DNA of 64,000 nt from positions 232,968 to 296,967 of the forward strand of contig CANBHY010000001.1 in the NCBI GenBank assembly GCA_947368535.1. The letters are read 5' to 3'. Source of the DNA: an uncultured Clostridium sp. Lineage in GTDB: Bacteria > Bacillota > Clostridia > TANB77 > CAG-508. The position numbers and the translations under genes were made by a program. Positions 25,168 through 34,411 of the stretch are shown here, in pieces. Every line of letters starts with the position of its first letter. The stretch's first letter is position 1. The notes under the pieces are model-generated. The model was not told where the DNA came from. It did no database searches and saw nothing but the letters and a program-made list of their open reading frames with translations.

Positions 25168-26508
25168 TTATTCATTTTCATTTCTGTATTTTTCTATATT
25201 TGCAAATTTAGTGTAATTTCCTAACCATAAAAGTTCTACTGTACCTGTTGAACCGCCTCTATGTTTTGCCAATATTACTTCTGCAATATTTTTCTTTTCG
25301 CTATCTTCATTATAGTAATCATCTCTATATAAGAACATTACTATGTCAGCATCTTGCTCTATTGCTCCAGATTCTCTCAAGTCTGAAAGCATTGGTCTTT
25401 TATCATCTCTTTTTTCAGCACCACGAGATAGCTGTGATAGTGCTATGACTGGTATGTCTAATTCTTTTGCTAATATCTTTAATGAACGACTTATTTCTGA
25501 AATCTCTTGTTCACGGCTAGCGTTCTTTTTTCCACTACCTTGTACTAATTGCAAATAGTCAATTACTACTAAACCAATGTCTCTTTCTAATTTTAGTTTT
25601 CTACATCTTGCTCGTATTTCCATTATAGAAATTCCTGGTGTATCGTCTATATATATTGGTGCTTCTGCTAGTCTTCCAGATGCATTAGCTAGCTTTATCC
25701 ATTCATTATCATCTATTTTTCCAGTTCTAATTTTATTACTATCAACCATAGCTTCGCTACATAGAATTCTGTTTGCTACTTGTTCTTTTGACATCTCTAG
25801 GTTAAAAATTACTACTGGTGTATTACTATTTGTAGCTGCATGTGTTGCCAGATTTATTGCAAATGCTGATTTTCCCATAGCAGGACGGGCTGCTATTATT
25901 ATTAAATCTGATTTGTGAAATCCTGATGTTTTGTAATCTAAGTCTGTAAATCCTGTTTCTACACCTGTAATATATCCTTTTTGATTGTATAGTTTCTCTA
26001 ATTCAGCAAATGTTCCTACTAATACATCTTTTATTGGTGTATATCCTTTTGCTCCTTTATTTTGCATAATATCAAATATTTTTTTCTCAGCTATGTTCAT
26101 AATGTCTTCTACATCTTCAGTTTGATCATAACCTGCTGCTATCATTTCGTTTGCTGTTTTTATTAAATTTCTTAGTAATGATTTTTCTTCAACTATTTTT
26201 ATATACTTGTCTACATTTGTTGTTGTTGGAACTTTTTCTGGTAGCATAGCTAAGTATTCTAGTCCACCTACTTGGTCAAATTTTCCATTTTCTACAAGTT
26301 CTGCTTTTACTGTTATGATATCTATCGGTTCTCCTCTTCCATAAAGTGAAAGCATTGCTTCATATATTGCTTTATTATCTTCACGATAAAAGTCATTATC
26401 TTTTAATACTTCTATTGCAGCTATTACAGAATCTTTATCAGTTAGCATGCATCCTAATATTGCTTGTTCTGCTTCTACATCATGTGGTGGGATTTTTCCT
26501 AATTCCAT
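25168..26508 (-). CDS. dnaB: Replicative DNA helicase DnaB
   Basis: 446 aa. The N-terminal primase-binding domain starts PPHDVEAEQAILGCML. The RecA-like core has Walker A ARPAMGKSAFAINLA (about 207-221) and Walker B LVVIDYLQLVQG, with ALSQLSRGAEKRDDKRP and FLYRDDYYN in the later DnaB motifs. It unwinds DNA at the replication fork. AAAGGGTG lies upstream of the ATG. It follows rplI by 20 bp in the gdpP-rplI-dnaB order widespread in Firmicutes. Confidence 0.97.
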   Translation of the reverse strand: MELGKIPPHDVEAEQAILGCMLTDKDSVIAAIEVLKDNDFYREDNKAIYEAMLSLYGRGEPIDIITVKAELVENGKFDQVGGLEYLAMLPEKVPTTTNVDKYIKIVEEKSLLRNLIKTANEMIAAGYDQTEDVEDIMNIAEKKIFDIMQNKGAKGYTPIKDVLVGTFAELEKLYNQKGYITGVETGFTDLDYKTSGFHKSDLIIIAARPAMGKSAFAINLATHAATNSNTPVVIFNLEMSKEQVANRILCSEAMVDSNKIRTGKIDDNEWIKLANASGRLAEAPIYIDDTPGISIMEIRARCRKLKLERDIGLVVIDYLQLVQGSGKKNASREQEISEISRSLKILAKELDIPVIALSQLSRGAEKRDDKRPMLSDLRESGAIEQDADIVMFLYRDDYYNEDSEKKNIAEVILAKHRGGSTGTVELLWLGNYTKFANIEKYRNENE

Positions 26509-26528
26509 TTTATGGCACCCTTTCTATA

Positions 26529-26972
26529 TTATGAAACTACATTTAATTTTAATTTAGCAATTATTCCTTCATATAGTTTTATTTCTATGTTATGTACTCC
26601 TATTGTTTTGATTGTTTCTGATAATAAAACTTTCTTTTTGTCTATGTCTATTTTATATTCTTTTTTTAAATTTTCTGCAATCTCTTTTGCTGTTACACCA
26701 CCAAATATTTTTCCATTTTCTCCTGCTTTTACTTCTAATTTCATTGTTATTGAGTTTATTTTTTCAGCTACTTCTTTTGCTGCTTTTATGTCCATTTCTT
26801 TTTGGTATGCTTTAGCATCATTTTTTGATTTTAATTTTGCCATATTCTCTTTGTTTGCTTCTAATGCTAAATTTTTAGGGAATAAAAAGTTTCTTGCGTA
26901 TCCATCACTTGCGTTTATAACTTCATCTTTTTTCCCTACTCCTTTGATGTCTGCTAATAGTATTACTTTCAT
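26529..26972 (-). CDS. rplI: 50S ribosomal protein L9
   Basis: 147 aa. Start set at the ATG at 26972, with AGGAGG five bases upstream and the conserved MKVILLADIKGVGKK beginning; a longer frame would overlap gdpP. The linker helix (lysine- and alanine-rich, about 45-75) and C-terminal domain (IFGGVTAKEIAENLK) are normal. It binds 23S rRNA. Co-transcribed with gdpP and dnaB. Confidence 0.97.
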   Translation of the reverse strand: MKVILLADIKGVGKKDEVINASDGYARNFLFPKNLALEANKENMAKLKSKNDAKAYQKEMDIKAAKEVAEKINSITMKLEVKAGENGKIFGGVTAKEIAENLKKEYKIDIDKKKVLLSETIKTIGVHNIEIKLYEGIIAKLKLNVVS

Positions 26973-26985
26973 TCTTTCCTCCTTT

Positions 26986-28986
26986 TTAATCACTTATTTC
27001 TGAGAAGTATTCGTTAATTCTATTTATTAGTTCTTCTTTTGCTTCTTCGATAGTCATATTCTCTAGTTGTGCTCCTGCTAGTGTTATATGACCTCCTCCT
27101 CCTAATTTTTCAAGAATTACTTGTACATTTATATCTCCAATTGATCTTCCGCTTATGCAAATATTTTCACCTGTATTTCCTAATACGAAAGATGCTGTGA
27201 TATTGCTTATTGTTAATAATTCATCTGCTGCTTTTGCACATATTGTATTTGAATCTTTTCCTATTTCTTCATATGTTGAAATAGCTATTGTATCTGAAAT
27301 CATGTCAGCATTTTTTACAATTTCAGCTATAACATTATAGCTTTCTAAATCTGCTTGGAACCACTTTTTAACTTTTATAATATCTACTCCGAATTTCCTT
27401 AAATATGCTGCTGCTTCAAATGTTCTAACACCTGTTTTAAAAGTAAAGTTTTTAGTGTCTACCATGATTCCACCATATAAGCTCTCAATTTCTATAGGTT
27501 TTAATTCTATTTTTCTGTCTACATATTGAATTATCTCTGTTACTAATTCTGCTGCAGAAGATGCATACACTTCATGGAATGATAATGTTGCATTGTCAAT
27601 AAAATCTGTACTTTTTCTGTGGTGATCTATTACAACTATTTTTTCTGTTTTGTTTAATAGTTCTGGTGCTTGAACAAATGACTTTTTGTGTGTATCTACT
27701 ACTATTAAAAGGGTATCTTTATCTATTAATGTTAATGCTTCTTTTTTGTCTATAATTGCTTGTTCATATTCAGTATCTTCTAATGTGTCTATGAATTTTC
27801 CTAGATTCATTCCTAAATCTTGAGCTACTATATATGCTGGTTTTCCGATTGTTTTTGCTAATCTATACATTCCCATTGATGAACCAAGTGCATCTATATC
27901 AATATTTTGATGTCCCATTATTATTACATTTTTTGAGTCTTGCACTAATTCTTCAACAGTATGTGCTACTATTCTAGCTTTTACTTTTGTTCTCTTTTCT
28001 ACTTCTAATGAAGTTCCTCCATAGAACTTATATTTTCCTTCTTTTCTTACTATGCATTGATCTCCACCTCTACCAAGAACTAATTCTATTCCGTCTTGTG
28101 CTGATTTATATCTTTCATAGTAATTTTTCTCTTCATTTGATATTGACATACTTAGTGTTATAGGCATACTAGATTCTATTTCTTTTACTAAATCAAGTAC
28201 TGCTATTTTATTTTTTTCTATTTCTGGTAAGAATTTTTGTTTAAATAAGATAACATACGCATCTCTTTCATTTTTAATTACTAATCCGCCTGCTGATGAA
28301 GTCCAATCATATAACGCTTTATCTATTTTAGCAAGCACTATAGTTTTTTCTTCTGGTGATAATTTTTGTAATAGTTCTTCATAGTTATCTATCATTGCAA
28401 TGCATATGCACATTTTTTCGTTTATATATTCGTCAAATAACGTATTATATTTTGTTTCATCTATAAATGTTAAGGTTAATACGTATTCTTTTTGTCTTCT
28501 TTTATCTCTTTTTTTGCTTATTCCATACTCGCATAATACTTTGTATACTTTATTGTCTATTGTTATTTGTTTGCTTAATTCTTTTTTTTCTTTGTTATTT
28601 TCTATTTCTAGTTTAATTTCTTTTATTAAGCTTTCTACATATGTTATTATATCAATGTCCTTAAATTCTTTATTAAATTTTGGACTTTTGTATAATATGT
28701 CTCCATCTGTTTCAACTACTAATATTGGAATTGATGATTTATTAACTGTATTTCTTACTGTTGAATTTAGTCCCCATGCTACTTCTTCGATGTGTGTTTC
28801 GATTTCTGTTTTCTTTTTTGTGTTTGACCAGATTGTGTATCCTATTATTAGTGCGTAAAAAAGTATTGATGGTATTATCCATGTTTGATCATATATACAT
28901 ATTAAAATAAATAGTAAAGCAATTATTACTAGGTATATTTTTACTCTTGATGTGAGCTTTTCTATTGTTTTTTTATCATTACTCAT
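26986..28986 (-). CDS. gdpP: Cyclic-di-AMP phosphodiesterase GdpP (YybT-like)
   Basis: 666 aa. Order seen: two membrane helices (about 15-50), a PAS-like segment, a degenerate GGDEF-like domain (about 185-310, no GGDEF motif), then DHH and DHHA1 phosphoesterase domains (from about 345). Catalytic motifs: HQNIDIDALGS, a VVDTHKK, DHHRKSTDF and GGGGHITLAGAQ. It hydrolyses the second messenger c-di-AMP, controlling potassium and wall homeostasis. AAGGGG lies before the ATG. It heads the gdpP-rplI-dnaB operon. Confidence 0.96.
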   Translation of the reverse strand: MSNDKKTIEKLTSRVKIYLVIIALLFILICIYDQTWIIPSILFYALIIGYTIWSNTKKKTEIETHIEEVAWGLNSTVRNTVNKSSIPILVVETDGDILYKSPKFNKEFKDIDIITYVESLIKEIKLEIENNKEKKELSKQITIDNKVYKVLCEYGISKKRDKRRQKEYVLTLTFIDETKYNTLFDEYINEKMCICIAMIDNYEELLQKLSPEEKTIVLAKIDKALYDWTSSAGGLVIKNERDAYVILFKQKFLPEIEKNKIAVLDLVKEIESSMPITLSMSISNEEKNYYERYKSAQDGIELVLGRGGDQCIVRKEGKYKFYGGTSLEVEKRTKVKARIVAHTVEELVQDSKNVIIMGHQNIDIDALGSSMGMYRLAKTIGKPAYIVAQDLGMNLGKFIDTLEDTEYEQAIIDKKEALTLIDKDTLLIVVDTHKKSFVQAPELLNKTEKIVVIDHHRKSTDFIDNATLSFHEVYASSAAELVTEIIQYVDRKIELKPIEIESLYGGIMVDTKNFTFKTGVRTFEAAAYLRKFGVDIIKVKKWFQADLESYNVIAEIVKNADMISDTIAISTYEEIGKDSNTICAKAADELLTISNITASFVLGNTGENICISGRSIGDINVQVILEKLGGGGHITLAGAQLENMTIEEAKEELINRINEYFSEISD

Positions 28987-29133
28987 AAATTAATTCCCCT
29001 TAACGGTAATATTTTACTTTATCTAGCTTAAAAAGTCAAGTTTTACAAGGTTTTACAGGTATTTTGTAGGTATATTTTTAATACTTCTTACTCACTATTT
29101 TATCTTAAGCAATAATAATTATTTTGATAAATT

Positions 29134-29228
29134 GTGCTCTTCGCACTTCGATGCTAATGAAGTTAATTTAAAAACAAGTTTTAAATTAACTTCTAAGCCT
29201 GTAACGAGCAGAGCTCTAACAGGCTTAG
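29134..29228 (-). repeat. Three tandem hairpins beyond the dapL terminator
   Basis: GTGC/GCAC (29134-29146, short), a perfect 15-bp stem GAAGTTAATTTAAAA / TTTTAAATTAACTTC (29159-29173 / 29179-29193) and CTAAGCCTGT / ACAGGCTTAG (29193-29202 / 29219-29228) with an inner GAGC/GCTC. They fill the dapL-gdpP spacer. Function unknown. Confidence 0.6.
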
Positions 29229-29234
29229 AAAAAA

Positions 29235-29258
29235 GCAAGTATAAATTGATATACTTGC
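29235..29258 (-). terminator. dapL terminator
   Basis: GCAAGTATA (29235-29243) pairs with TATACTTGC (29250-29258); TTTTTT follows on the minus strand. Confidence 0.85.
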
Positions 29259-29265
29259 TAAAATT

Positions 29266-30498
29266 TTATTTCATTTTTTTAATTCTTTCTATCGCTTCTA
29301 TTGTATTTTCTTTTGTTCCAAATCCTGTTAATCTGAAGTAGCCTTCTCCACTTGGTCCAAATCCTACTCCCGGTGTTCCAACCACATTAGCTTCTTTAAG
29401 TAATTTATCGAAGAACTCCCATGATTTTATTTCTTCTGGTAATTTAAGCCATACATATGGTGAGTTTACTCCTCCATATACTGTATATCCAGCTTCTTCT
29501 AATCCTTGTTTGATTATTTTTGCGTTTTCTTTGTAGTAGTTAATATTTTCTTTTACTTGTTTTTTTCCTTCTTCTGAATATATTGCTTCTGCTGCTCTTT
29601 GTGTTACGTATGATACTCCATTGAATTTAGTACATTGTCTTCTATTCCATAATTTATTTAATTCTATTTTTTCTCCTGATTCAGTGTATCCTTCTAATTC
29701 TTTTGGAATTACTGTAAATGCGCATCTTATTCCTGTAAATCCTGCTGTTTTTGAGAAGCTTCTGAATTCTATTGCTACTTCTTTCGCGCCTTCTATTTCA
29801 TAAATGCTGTGTGGTACGTCTTTGTCTGATATAAATGCTTCATATGCTGCGTCAAATAATATTATTGCTTTATTTTCCTTTGCGTAGTCTACCCATGCTT
29901 TTAATTGTTCTTTAGTTAATGTTGTTCCTGTTGGATTGTTTGGATAACATAAGTAGATCATGTCTACTTTTTCTTTTGGTAGTTCTGGAACAAAATTATT
30001 TTTTGATGTTGCTGGTATGTATATAATATTTTCATATTTTCCTTTTTCTTTGTTATATTTTCCGCTTCTTCCTGTCATAACATTTGTGTCTAAATATACT
30101 GGATATACTGGGTCTGTAATTGCTACCTTGTTGTTTTGAGCAAATATATCTACTATATTTCCACAATCACATTTTGCCCCATCTGATACAAATATTTCGT
30201 CTGTATCTATTTGTATTCCTCTTGTTTTGTAGTCATTGTCTCTTATTTTTTCTCTTAAAAATTCATATCCTTGTTCTGGTCCATATCCTCTAAATGTTTC
30301 TGTTTTTTGAAATTCGTCTGTTGCTTCATGCATTGCTTTTAAAACAGCTTGCGGTATTGGTCTTGTTACATCTCCAATTCCTAGTTTAATAACTTTTTTG
30401 TCTGGATTTTCTTTTGTAAATTCTGCTACTTTTTTGGCTATTGTGGCAAAAAGATAGCTTTCTTGTAGTTCTAAAAAATTTTCATTTATTTTAATCAT
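29266..30498 (-). CDS. dapL: LL-diaminopimelate aminotransferase
   Basis: 410 aa. A class I/II PLP aminotransferase with the DapL-typical beginning ([33 protein letters not shown]), a CYPNNPTGT substrate loop and the PLP lysine in [14 protein letters not shown]. It converts tetrahydrodipicolinate directly to LL-diaminopimelate, the route used by many Clostridia, feeding DapF (36041) and peptidoglycan/lysine synthesis. AGGAGG precedes the ATG. Monocistronic with its own terminator. Confidence 0.95.
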   Translation of the reverse strand: MIKINENFLELQESYLFATIAKKVAEFTKENPDKKVIKLGIGDVTRPIPQAVLKAMHEATDEFQKTETFRGYGPEQGYEFLREKIRDNDYKTRGIQIDTDEIFVSDGAKCDCGNIVDIFAQNNKVAITDPVYPVYLDTNVMTGRSGKYNKEKGKYENIIYIPATSKNNFVPELPKEKVDMIYLCYPNNPTGTTLTKEQLKAWVDYAKENKAIILFDAAYEAFISDKDVPHSIYEIEGAKEVAIEFRSFSKTAGFTGIRCAFTVIPKELEGYTESGEKIELNKLWNRRQCTKFNGVSYVTQRAAEAIYSEEGKKQVKENINYYKENAKIIKQGLEEAGYTVYGGVNSPYVWLKLPEEIKSWEFFDKLLKEANVVGTPGVGFGPSGEGYFRLTGFGTKENTIEAIERIKKMK

Positions 30499-30600
30499 TA
30501 TAGCCTCCTATATATGATTAGTTGTTTTACTAAAAATAAATTATTATCTTTAATAGTTTCTTTATTATATCATTTTTTGATTTTTTTTCAATTTAAATAA

Positions 30601-30635
30601 AAAATAACTTAGTTTTTTATTTACTAAGTTATTTT
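30601..30635 (-). terminator. Sortase B terminator
   Basis: AAAATAACTTAGT pairs with ACTAAGTTATTTT (13 bp); the stem touches the sortase stop codon and is followed by TTTTTTATTT on the minus strand. Confidence 0.8.
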
Positions 30636-31458
30636 ATCTTTCTTGTTTTTTTATAAGTTTTGCATGCATTACTACTCTATCATTTAGTCCATAACATGTG
30701 GATAATGTTAAAATATTATCATTTATCCCTATATTTGTTTTAAAGTCATATATACTTCTATTTTTTATGCTATTAATAAATTTTGAAAACTCATTATTAT
30801 TTGAAAACTCTGTTTGAATATAATCATTAGTATATGGTGTTTTATATATGCTAAATACTTGCCATAATGTATTTTCTTTTATTGTTGACATTTTAATTAC
30901 ATAATTTTGAGAATTATTATACCAATCATTATTAATTATATTTTTAAGGCTTCCAAACATTGTACCATTTTCTCGTGAATGTCCATATATTATAGTATTT
31001 TTTTCTGTATTTTCAATATTATTTCTATAATCTAAAAATATCCATCCTGCACTATTTTCGCTACCATCAAATGAATGGTTGAGATAATATTCATTATCAG
31101 AGTGTTGTACTACTGGATAATTAATATTAGTCCCATTTACTGTTATCCATGATACTGTTTCTTGATTTTCTTTTAATAATTTTTGAAAATCTACTTCTAC
31201 ATAATTCATTTTTATAAAGTCCCAATATGGGTCAGTAGGTAAAATTTCTTTTTCTTCTTGTATCTTTTCTTCATCATTTCCTGATTTTTCAATAATTATG
31301 GCCATATTATCAATTTTATTTTTTACTTTTTTACTTTTACTATTTTCCCAAGCCCAAATACAGATATTTATTAAGCTAAATATAATAATTATTATTGCTA
31401 TGATTGTTATCATTATAGCTATTTTGTTTTTCTTTTTTATTTCTATTAATTCATTCAT
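30634..31458 (-). CDS. srtB: Class B sortase
   Basis: 274 aa. An N-terminal membrane helix (about 12-34) precedes the sortase barrel. The class B pattern is visible: NYPVVQHSDNEYYLNHSFDG followed by GWIFLDYRN, the catalytic His in IIYGHSREN, the catalytic Cys in LTLSTCYG and the Arg in LNDRVVMH. It joins proteins carrying an NPxTx-type signal to the cell wall. The gene just upstream encodes a protein with an NPKTAD signal. AAGAGG lies before the ATG, right after a terminator separating the two genes. Confidence 0.93.
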   Translation of the reverse strand: MNELIEIKKKNKIAIMITIIAIIIIIFSLINICIWAWENSKSKKVKNKIDNMAIIIEKSGNDEEKIQEEKEILPTDPYWDFIKMNYVEVDFQKLLKENQETVSWITVNGTNINYPVVQHSDNEYYLNHSFDGSENSAGWIFLDYRNNIENTEKNTIIYGHSRENGTMFGSLKNIINNDWYNNSQNYVIKMSTIKENTLWQVFSIYKTPYTNDYIQTEFSNNNEFSKFINSIKNRSIYDFKTNIGINDNILTLSTCYGLNDRVVMHAKLIKKQER

Positions 31459-31469
31459 ATATACCTCTT

Positions 31470-31500
31470 AAAAGAGCTATGCAATCTGCATAGCTCTTTT
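31470..31500 (-). terminator. Terminator between surface substrate and sortase genes
   Basis: AAAAGAGCTATGCA (31470-31483) pairs perfectly with TGCATAGCTCTTTT (31487-31500), 14 bp with a U-rich 3' arm. It lies six bases after the substrate stop and 12 bases before the sortase ATG. Confidence 0.85.
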
Positions 31501-31505
31501 AGATT

Positions 31506-32588
31506 TTATTTTACTTTTTTTGTTATATATTTTGAGCTTGCTAAAAGTGTAAAAATTCCTATTAACATCATTGCTATGTATAGATTTATTTTATCTGCGG
31601 TTTTTGGATTTTTTTCACCTTTATTTTGTATCACAGTACTTTGATTGCTAGTTGGCTCTGCACTTGGATTAGCATCTGGAACTGTACTTGGTGTAATTAC
31701 TGGTGGCGTTACAGCATTGTTTTTACCATATATTACGAAATCTGAGAAGTTTGGCGTTGTAAATTGAATATATCCATTATTATATATTGTATCTAGTGTA
31801 CCTACTATTTTACCATTTTTTACATGTGCTACTTTGTACATGTCATATGTAGTACTTATTGGAATACTAATTTTATATTCTCCATCATTTACTGTTACTT
31901 CTGTACCAGTGTTATCAGTTATATATATATCAAATGCTTTTATATATTCATATGTATCAACATAATTTTCAGTAGATTTATCTACTTCAACTGTTTTTAG
32001 TAAATAGTTTTTATTTATTCCTTTGCTACTTCTCATTGATATATTAGTAATATTGTTATAAAAATTTCTTTCATTTATTTGCATATCTGCTAGTACATCA
32101 TATTTATTAGAATTGTATAAATCTAATATTGTATTTTCTATTTGTTGTTGTTTTGATATATCAATAAATCCAGAAAATATCTTATCTCCTATTATTATGT
32201 ATGGTGTAGCAACTGTATTTGTTGTATTTCCTAATAAGTAGCTTTGAATTTTATTTATTAGTCCGAAATTTGCTGGTGTGTTTCCTACTTCATAACTTAC
32301 TATTCTAAATTTATCTCCATGTGTTGGTAATAAATTTTGAGCAACGTAGTTTAAAAAGTTTTTACAATTTCCACATCCTTTTTTTCTGAAAACATATACA
32401 GGTACCCTATTTGTATCATTTTGATTATAATTTGTAAGATCATATCCTTGAATGTTTTCATCTAAAAATGCTTCTTCTAATGTTTCGCTAGTATATAAAG
32501 CTAAGTTTAAATCAGCAGCATATACATTAACAGAACATAAGTAAATTATCATTAGTAATATTAATATTACAGAGCATAATTTTTTCAT
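31506..32588 (-). CDS. Sortase-anchored thioredoxin-like surface protein
   Basis: 360 aa. Signal peptide (MKKLCSVILILLMIIYLCS..., cleavage near SVNVYAA). Residues about 60-170 form a thioredoxin-like domain: VPVYVFRKKGCGNCKNFLNY with a CGNC redox pair and a later VATPYIIIGDKIFSGF containing a cis-Pro-like TP. A beta-rich domain follows (about 180-300), then a Pro/Ser/Thr linker and a sorting signal NPKTAD, a membrane helix and a KKVK tail. It is predicted to be attached to peptidoglycan by the sortase B encoded immediately downstream and to act in thiol chemistry outside the cell. The redox role is inferred. Confidence 0.85.
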   Translation of the reverse strand: MKKLCSVILILLMIIYLCSVNVYAADLNLALYTSETLEEAFLDENIQGYDLTNYNQNDTNRVPVYVFRKKGCGNCKNFLNYVAQNLLPTHGDKFRIVSYEVGNTPANFGLINKIQSYLLGNTTNTVATPYIIIGDKIFSGFIDISKQQQIENTILDLYNSNKYDVLADMQINERNFYNNITNISMRSSKGINKNYLLKTVEVDKSTENYVDTYEYIKAFDIYITDNTGTEVTVNDGEYKISIPISTTYDMYKVAHVKNGKIVGTLDTIYNNGYIQFTTPNFSDFVIYGKNNAVTPPVITPSTVPDANPSAEPTSNQSTVIQNKGEKNPKTADKINLYIAMMLIGIFTLLASSKYITKKVK

Positions 32589-32670
32589 AATATTTTTCTC
32601 CTTTATTTATTTTTAGATAAAATACCATGAAGTTCCTGATTTGTCAATATTTTTGACATTTTTCATAAAA

Positions 32671-32698
32671 ATAGAAACATCTTTTTGGATGTTTCTAT
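32671..32698 (-). terminator. Terminator of the spoIVFA/spoIVFB-like operon
   Basis: ATAGAAACATC (32671-32681) pairs with GATGTTTCTAT (32688-32698), followed on the minus strand by TTTTT. Confidence 0.8.
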
Positions 32699-33300
32699 GT
32701 GTTATTTTCTATTGTTTGATATACTCTTTTTATTAATTGATTTTTATGTCTTTCTTTGATGTATATTCCCCATAGGTATATTACTAATATAAATATGCTG
32801 ATATTTTTAAAGCTTAAGATTAATATGCTGGCAAATATGCTTAAGATTATTAACGTATATTTTGATATAGTTTCCATTGTTTTTATAGTTTGTTTATATG
32901 TGTTTTTGTATAACAATATATTTTTTAGTATTCTTCCTCCATCTAAAGGATATATTGGTAACATATTTATAATAAAGAGCATTGCATTTACATATATTAT
33001 AATTTCTAATTTTATAAAAATCCCTATTATTGCTGATATAAGATTTATTAATGGACCTGCTAAATCTATTATTATATTATTTATTTTTCTTTCTTTTCCA
33101 TAATTCTTAAATTCTAAAGAAATTCCTGCAATATTTAATTGTAATTTGTTTATTTTAAGTCCTAATAATATTCCGCTTACAATATGTCCTATTTCATGTA
33201 ATATTATAAAAATGAACGTTATTGTAAATATTTCCACTTTTTGAGTTAGTGTATATAGTAGTAATATGAAAAATATTTTTAAATCTACTTTTGCTTTCAA
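32695..33300 (-). CDS. spoIVFB: M50 site-2-type metalloprotease, SpoIVFB-like
   Basis: 201 aa, with about five membrane helices. The zinc motif HEIGH (about residues 35-39) lies in a helix and the second motif PLDGGR completes the site-2 protease active site. In spore formers this protease cleaves pro-sigma-K; linked spoIVFA-like gene upstream supports that role, although other M50 functions are possible. The start codon is TTG at 33300, preceded by AGGTG, nine bases after the intended stop of the upstream gene. Confidence 0.85.
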   Translation of the reverse strand: MKAKVDLKIFFILLLYTLTQKVEIFTITFIFIILHEIGHIVSGILLGLKINKLQLNIAGISLEFKNYGKERKINNIIIDLAGPLINLISAIIGIFIKLEIIIYVNAMLFIINMLPIYPLDGGRILKNILLYKNTYKQTIKTMETISKYTLIILSIFASILILSFKNISIFILVIYLWGIYIKERHKNQLIKRVYQTIENNT

Positions 33301-33308
33301 TTTATCAC

Positions 33309-34053
33309 CTACTTCTCTATTACAGTAATTGGATCTATGTGTTCATTATTTATTATTGTTTCAAAATGTAAATGATTACCGTGTTGAATTTCCTGTACTT
33401 CCGATTTTAGCTATTATCTCTCCTTGTTTTACTTCATCTCCTACTATTTTTGATATTTCACTGCAATGTGCATATACTGTTATATAATTTTCATTTTGTA
33501 TTTTTATGTGTTTTCCTAAATTTCCTTCTTCTGATACTTCAATTACATGTCCATTTATTGCTGAAACTATATCATCTCCATAATTTCCAGCAATATCTAT
33601 TCCAGTATGATTTCCATTTATATTTTCGTTTTCTGATACTCTATTTCCAAATCCTGATGTTATTTCTCCTTTATATGGCCATATTATTTCATATTCTTGT
33701 ATTATTTCATTAGTCTCTTTTAATTGACTAGTTTCTTGTACCTCTGGTTCTGGTACAATTTCTTGTACGGTATTTTCTGTTATAGGTGTCTCTTTAGGTT
33801 GTTCATTATTTTTAAATATTTCTTTAAAATTTATTTTTGTATTTAATATTGTTTTTATTTCTCCTATCCATTTCTGATTTAATATTTCTTTTGGATTTTG
33901 ATAAATAACTATTGCTCCTATCAGTATTATCATTATTAAAATTTTTCCTATACCAGTGCTACTTTGTTCTGTATCTTCTGATCGATACTTCATTCCATTT
34001 CTTCGATAATATATTTCATGGGCTTTTCGTATTTTATCTTCTTCTGTTATCAT
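33309..34053 (-). pseudogene. spoIVFA: SpoIVFA-like M23 peptidase with a frameshift in the active-site motif
   Basis: The ATG frame from 34053 (ribosome site AAAGAGG) gives 225 aa: charged cytoplasmic start, one membrane helix (about 34-50), acidic linker and an M23/LytM domain (ITSGFGNRV, NHTGIDIAGNYG, YAHCSEI). It ends at 33376 as GNSTR-stop, just before the second zinc motif. Shifting by one base at about 33381 restores GNHLHFETIINNEHIDPITV and a stop at 33309, nine bases before spoIVFB. So one extra base (33381) breaks the gene: a true mutation, a sequencing error or, less likely, programmed frameshifting. Confidence 0.8.
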
Positions 34054-34175
34054 ATGCTATACCTCTTTTTTCTTTTTTCTAAAGTATATGCATGTTTTTT
34101 TCTTTTAGAATTAAGTTTATATTGGAACCTTTTATTTTTTATCTCATATACTATTACAAAAGGTAGGGTTTTGTA

Positions 34176-34409
34176 ATGAAAAATAATGGTTTAGATTTTA
34201 AACATAAAGAGGTTATTAATGTTTCTGATGGACGCAGACTTGGTTTTGTTCAAGATGTTAATGCTGAACTTGGTTCTGGCATAATTACCTCTATTGTTGT
34301 ACCTGGTTCTTCTAATTTTTTTAACTTTTTTAGTAGTGATAATTCTATGATTATTCCTTGGTCTGCTATTAAATGTATTGGTGATGATGTTATTTTGGTT
34401 GATCTGTAA
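34176..34409 (+). CDS. ymxH: YlmC/YmxH-family PRC-barrel sporulation protein
   Basis: 77 aa. A PRC-barrel small domain with the family pattern KEVINVSDGRRLGFVQDVNA and SMIIPWSAIKCIGDDVILVD. It accumulates in spore-forming Firmicutes; exact role unknown. A ribosome-site-like AGGTAGGG lies before the ATG. The gene is convergent with sigG, with only two bases between stop codons and no terminator between them. Confidence 0.85.
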   Translation: MKNNGLDFKHKEVINVSDGRRLGFVQDVNAELGSGIITSIVVPGSSNFFNFFSSDNSMIIPWSAIKCIGDDVILVDL

Positions 34410-34411
34410 TT

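Noticed and set aside
33376..34053. Programmed frameshift in the M23 gene
   Set aside because: No slippery heptamer at the shift site; a single inserted base explains it more simply.
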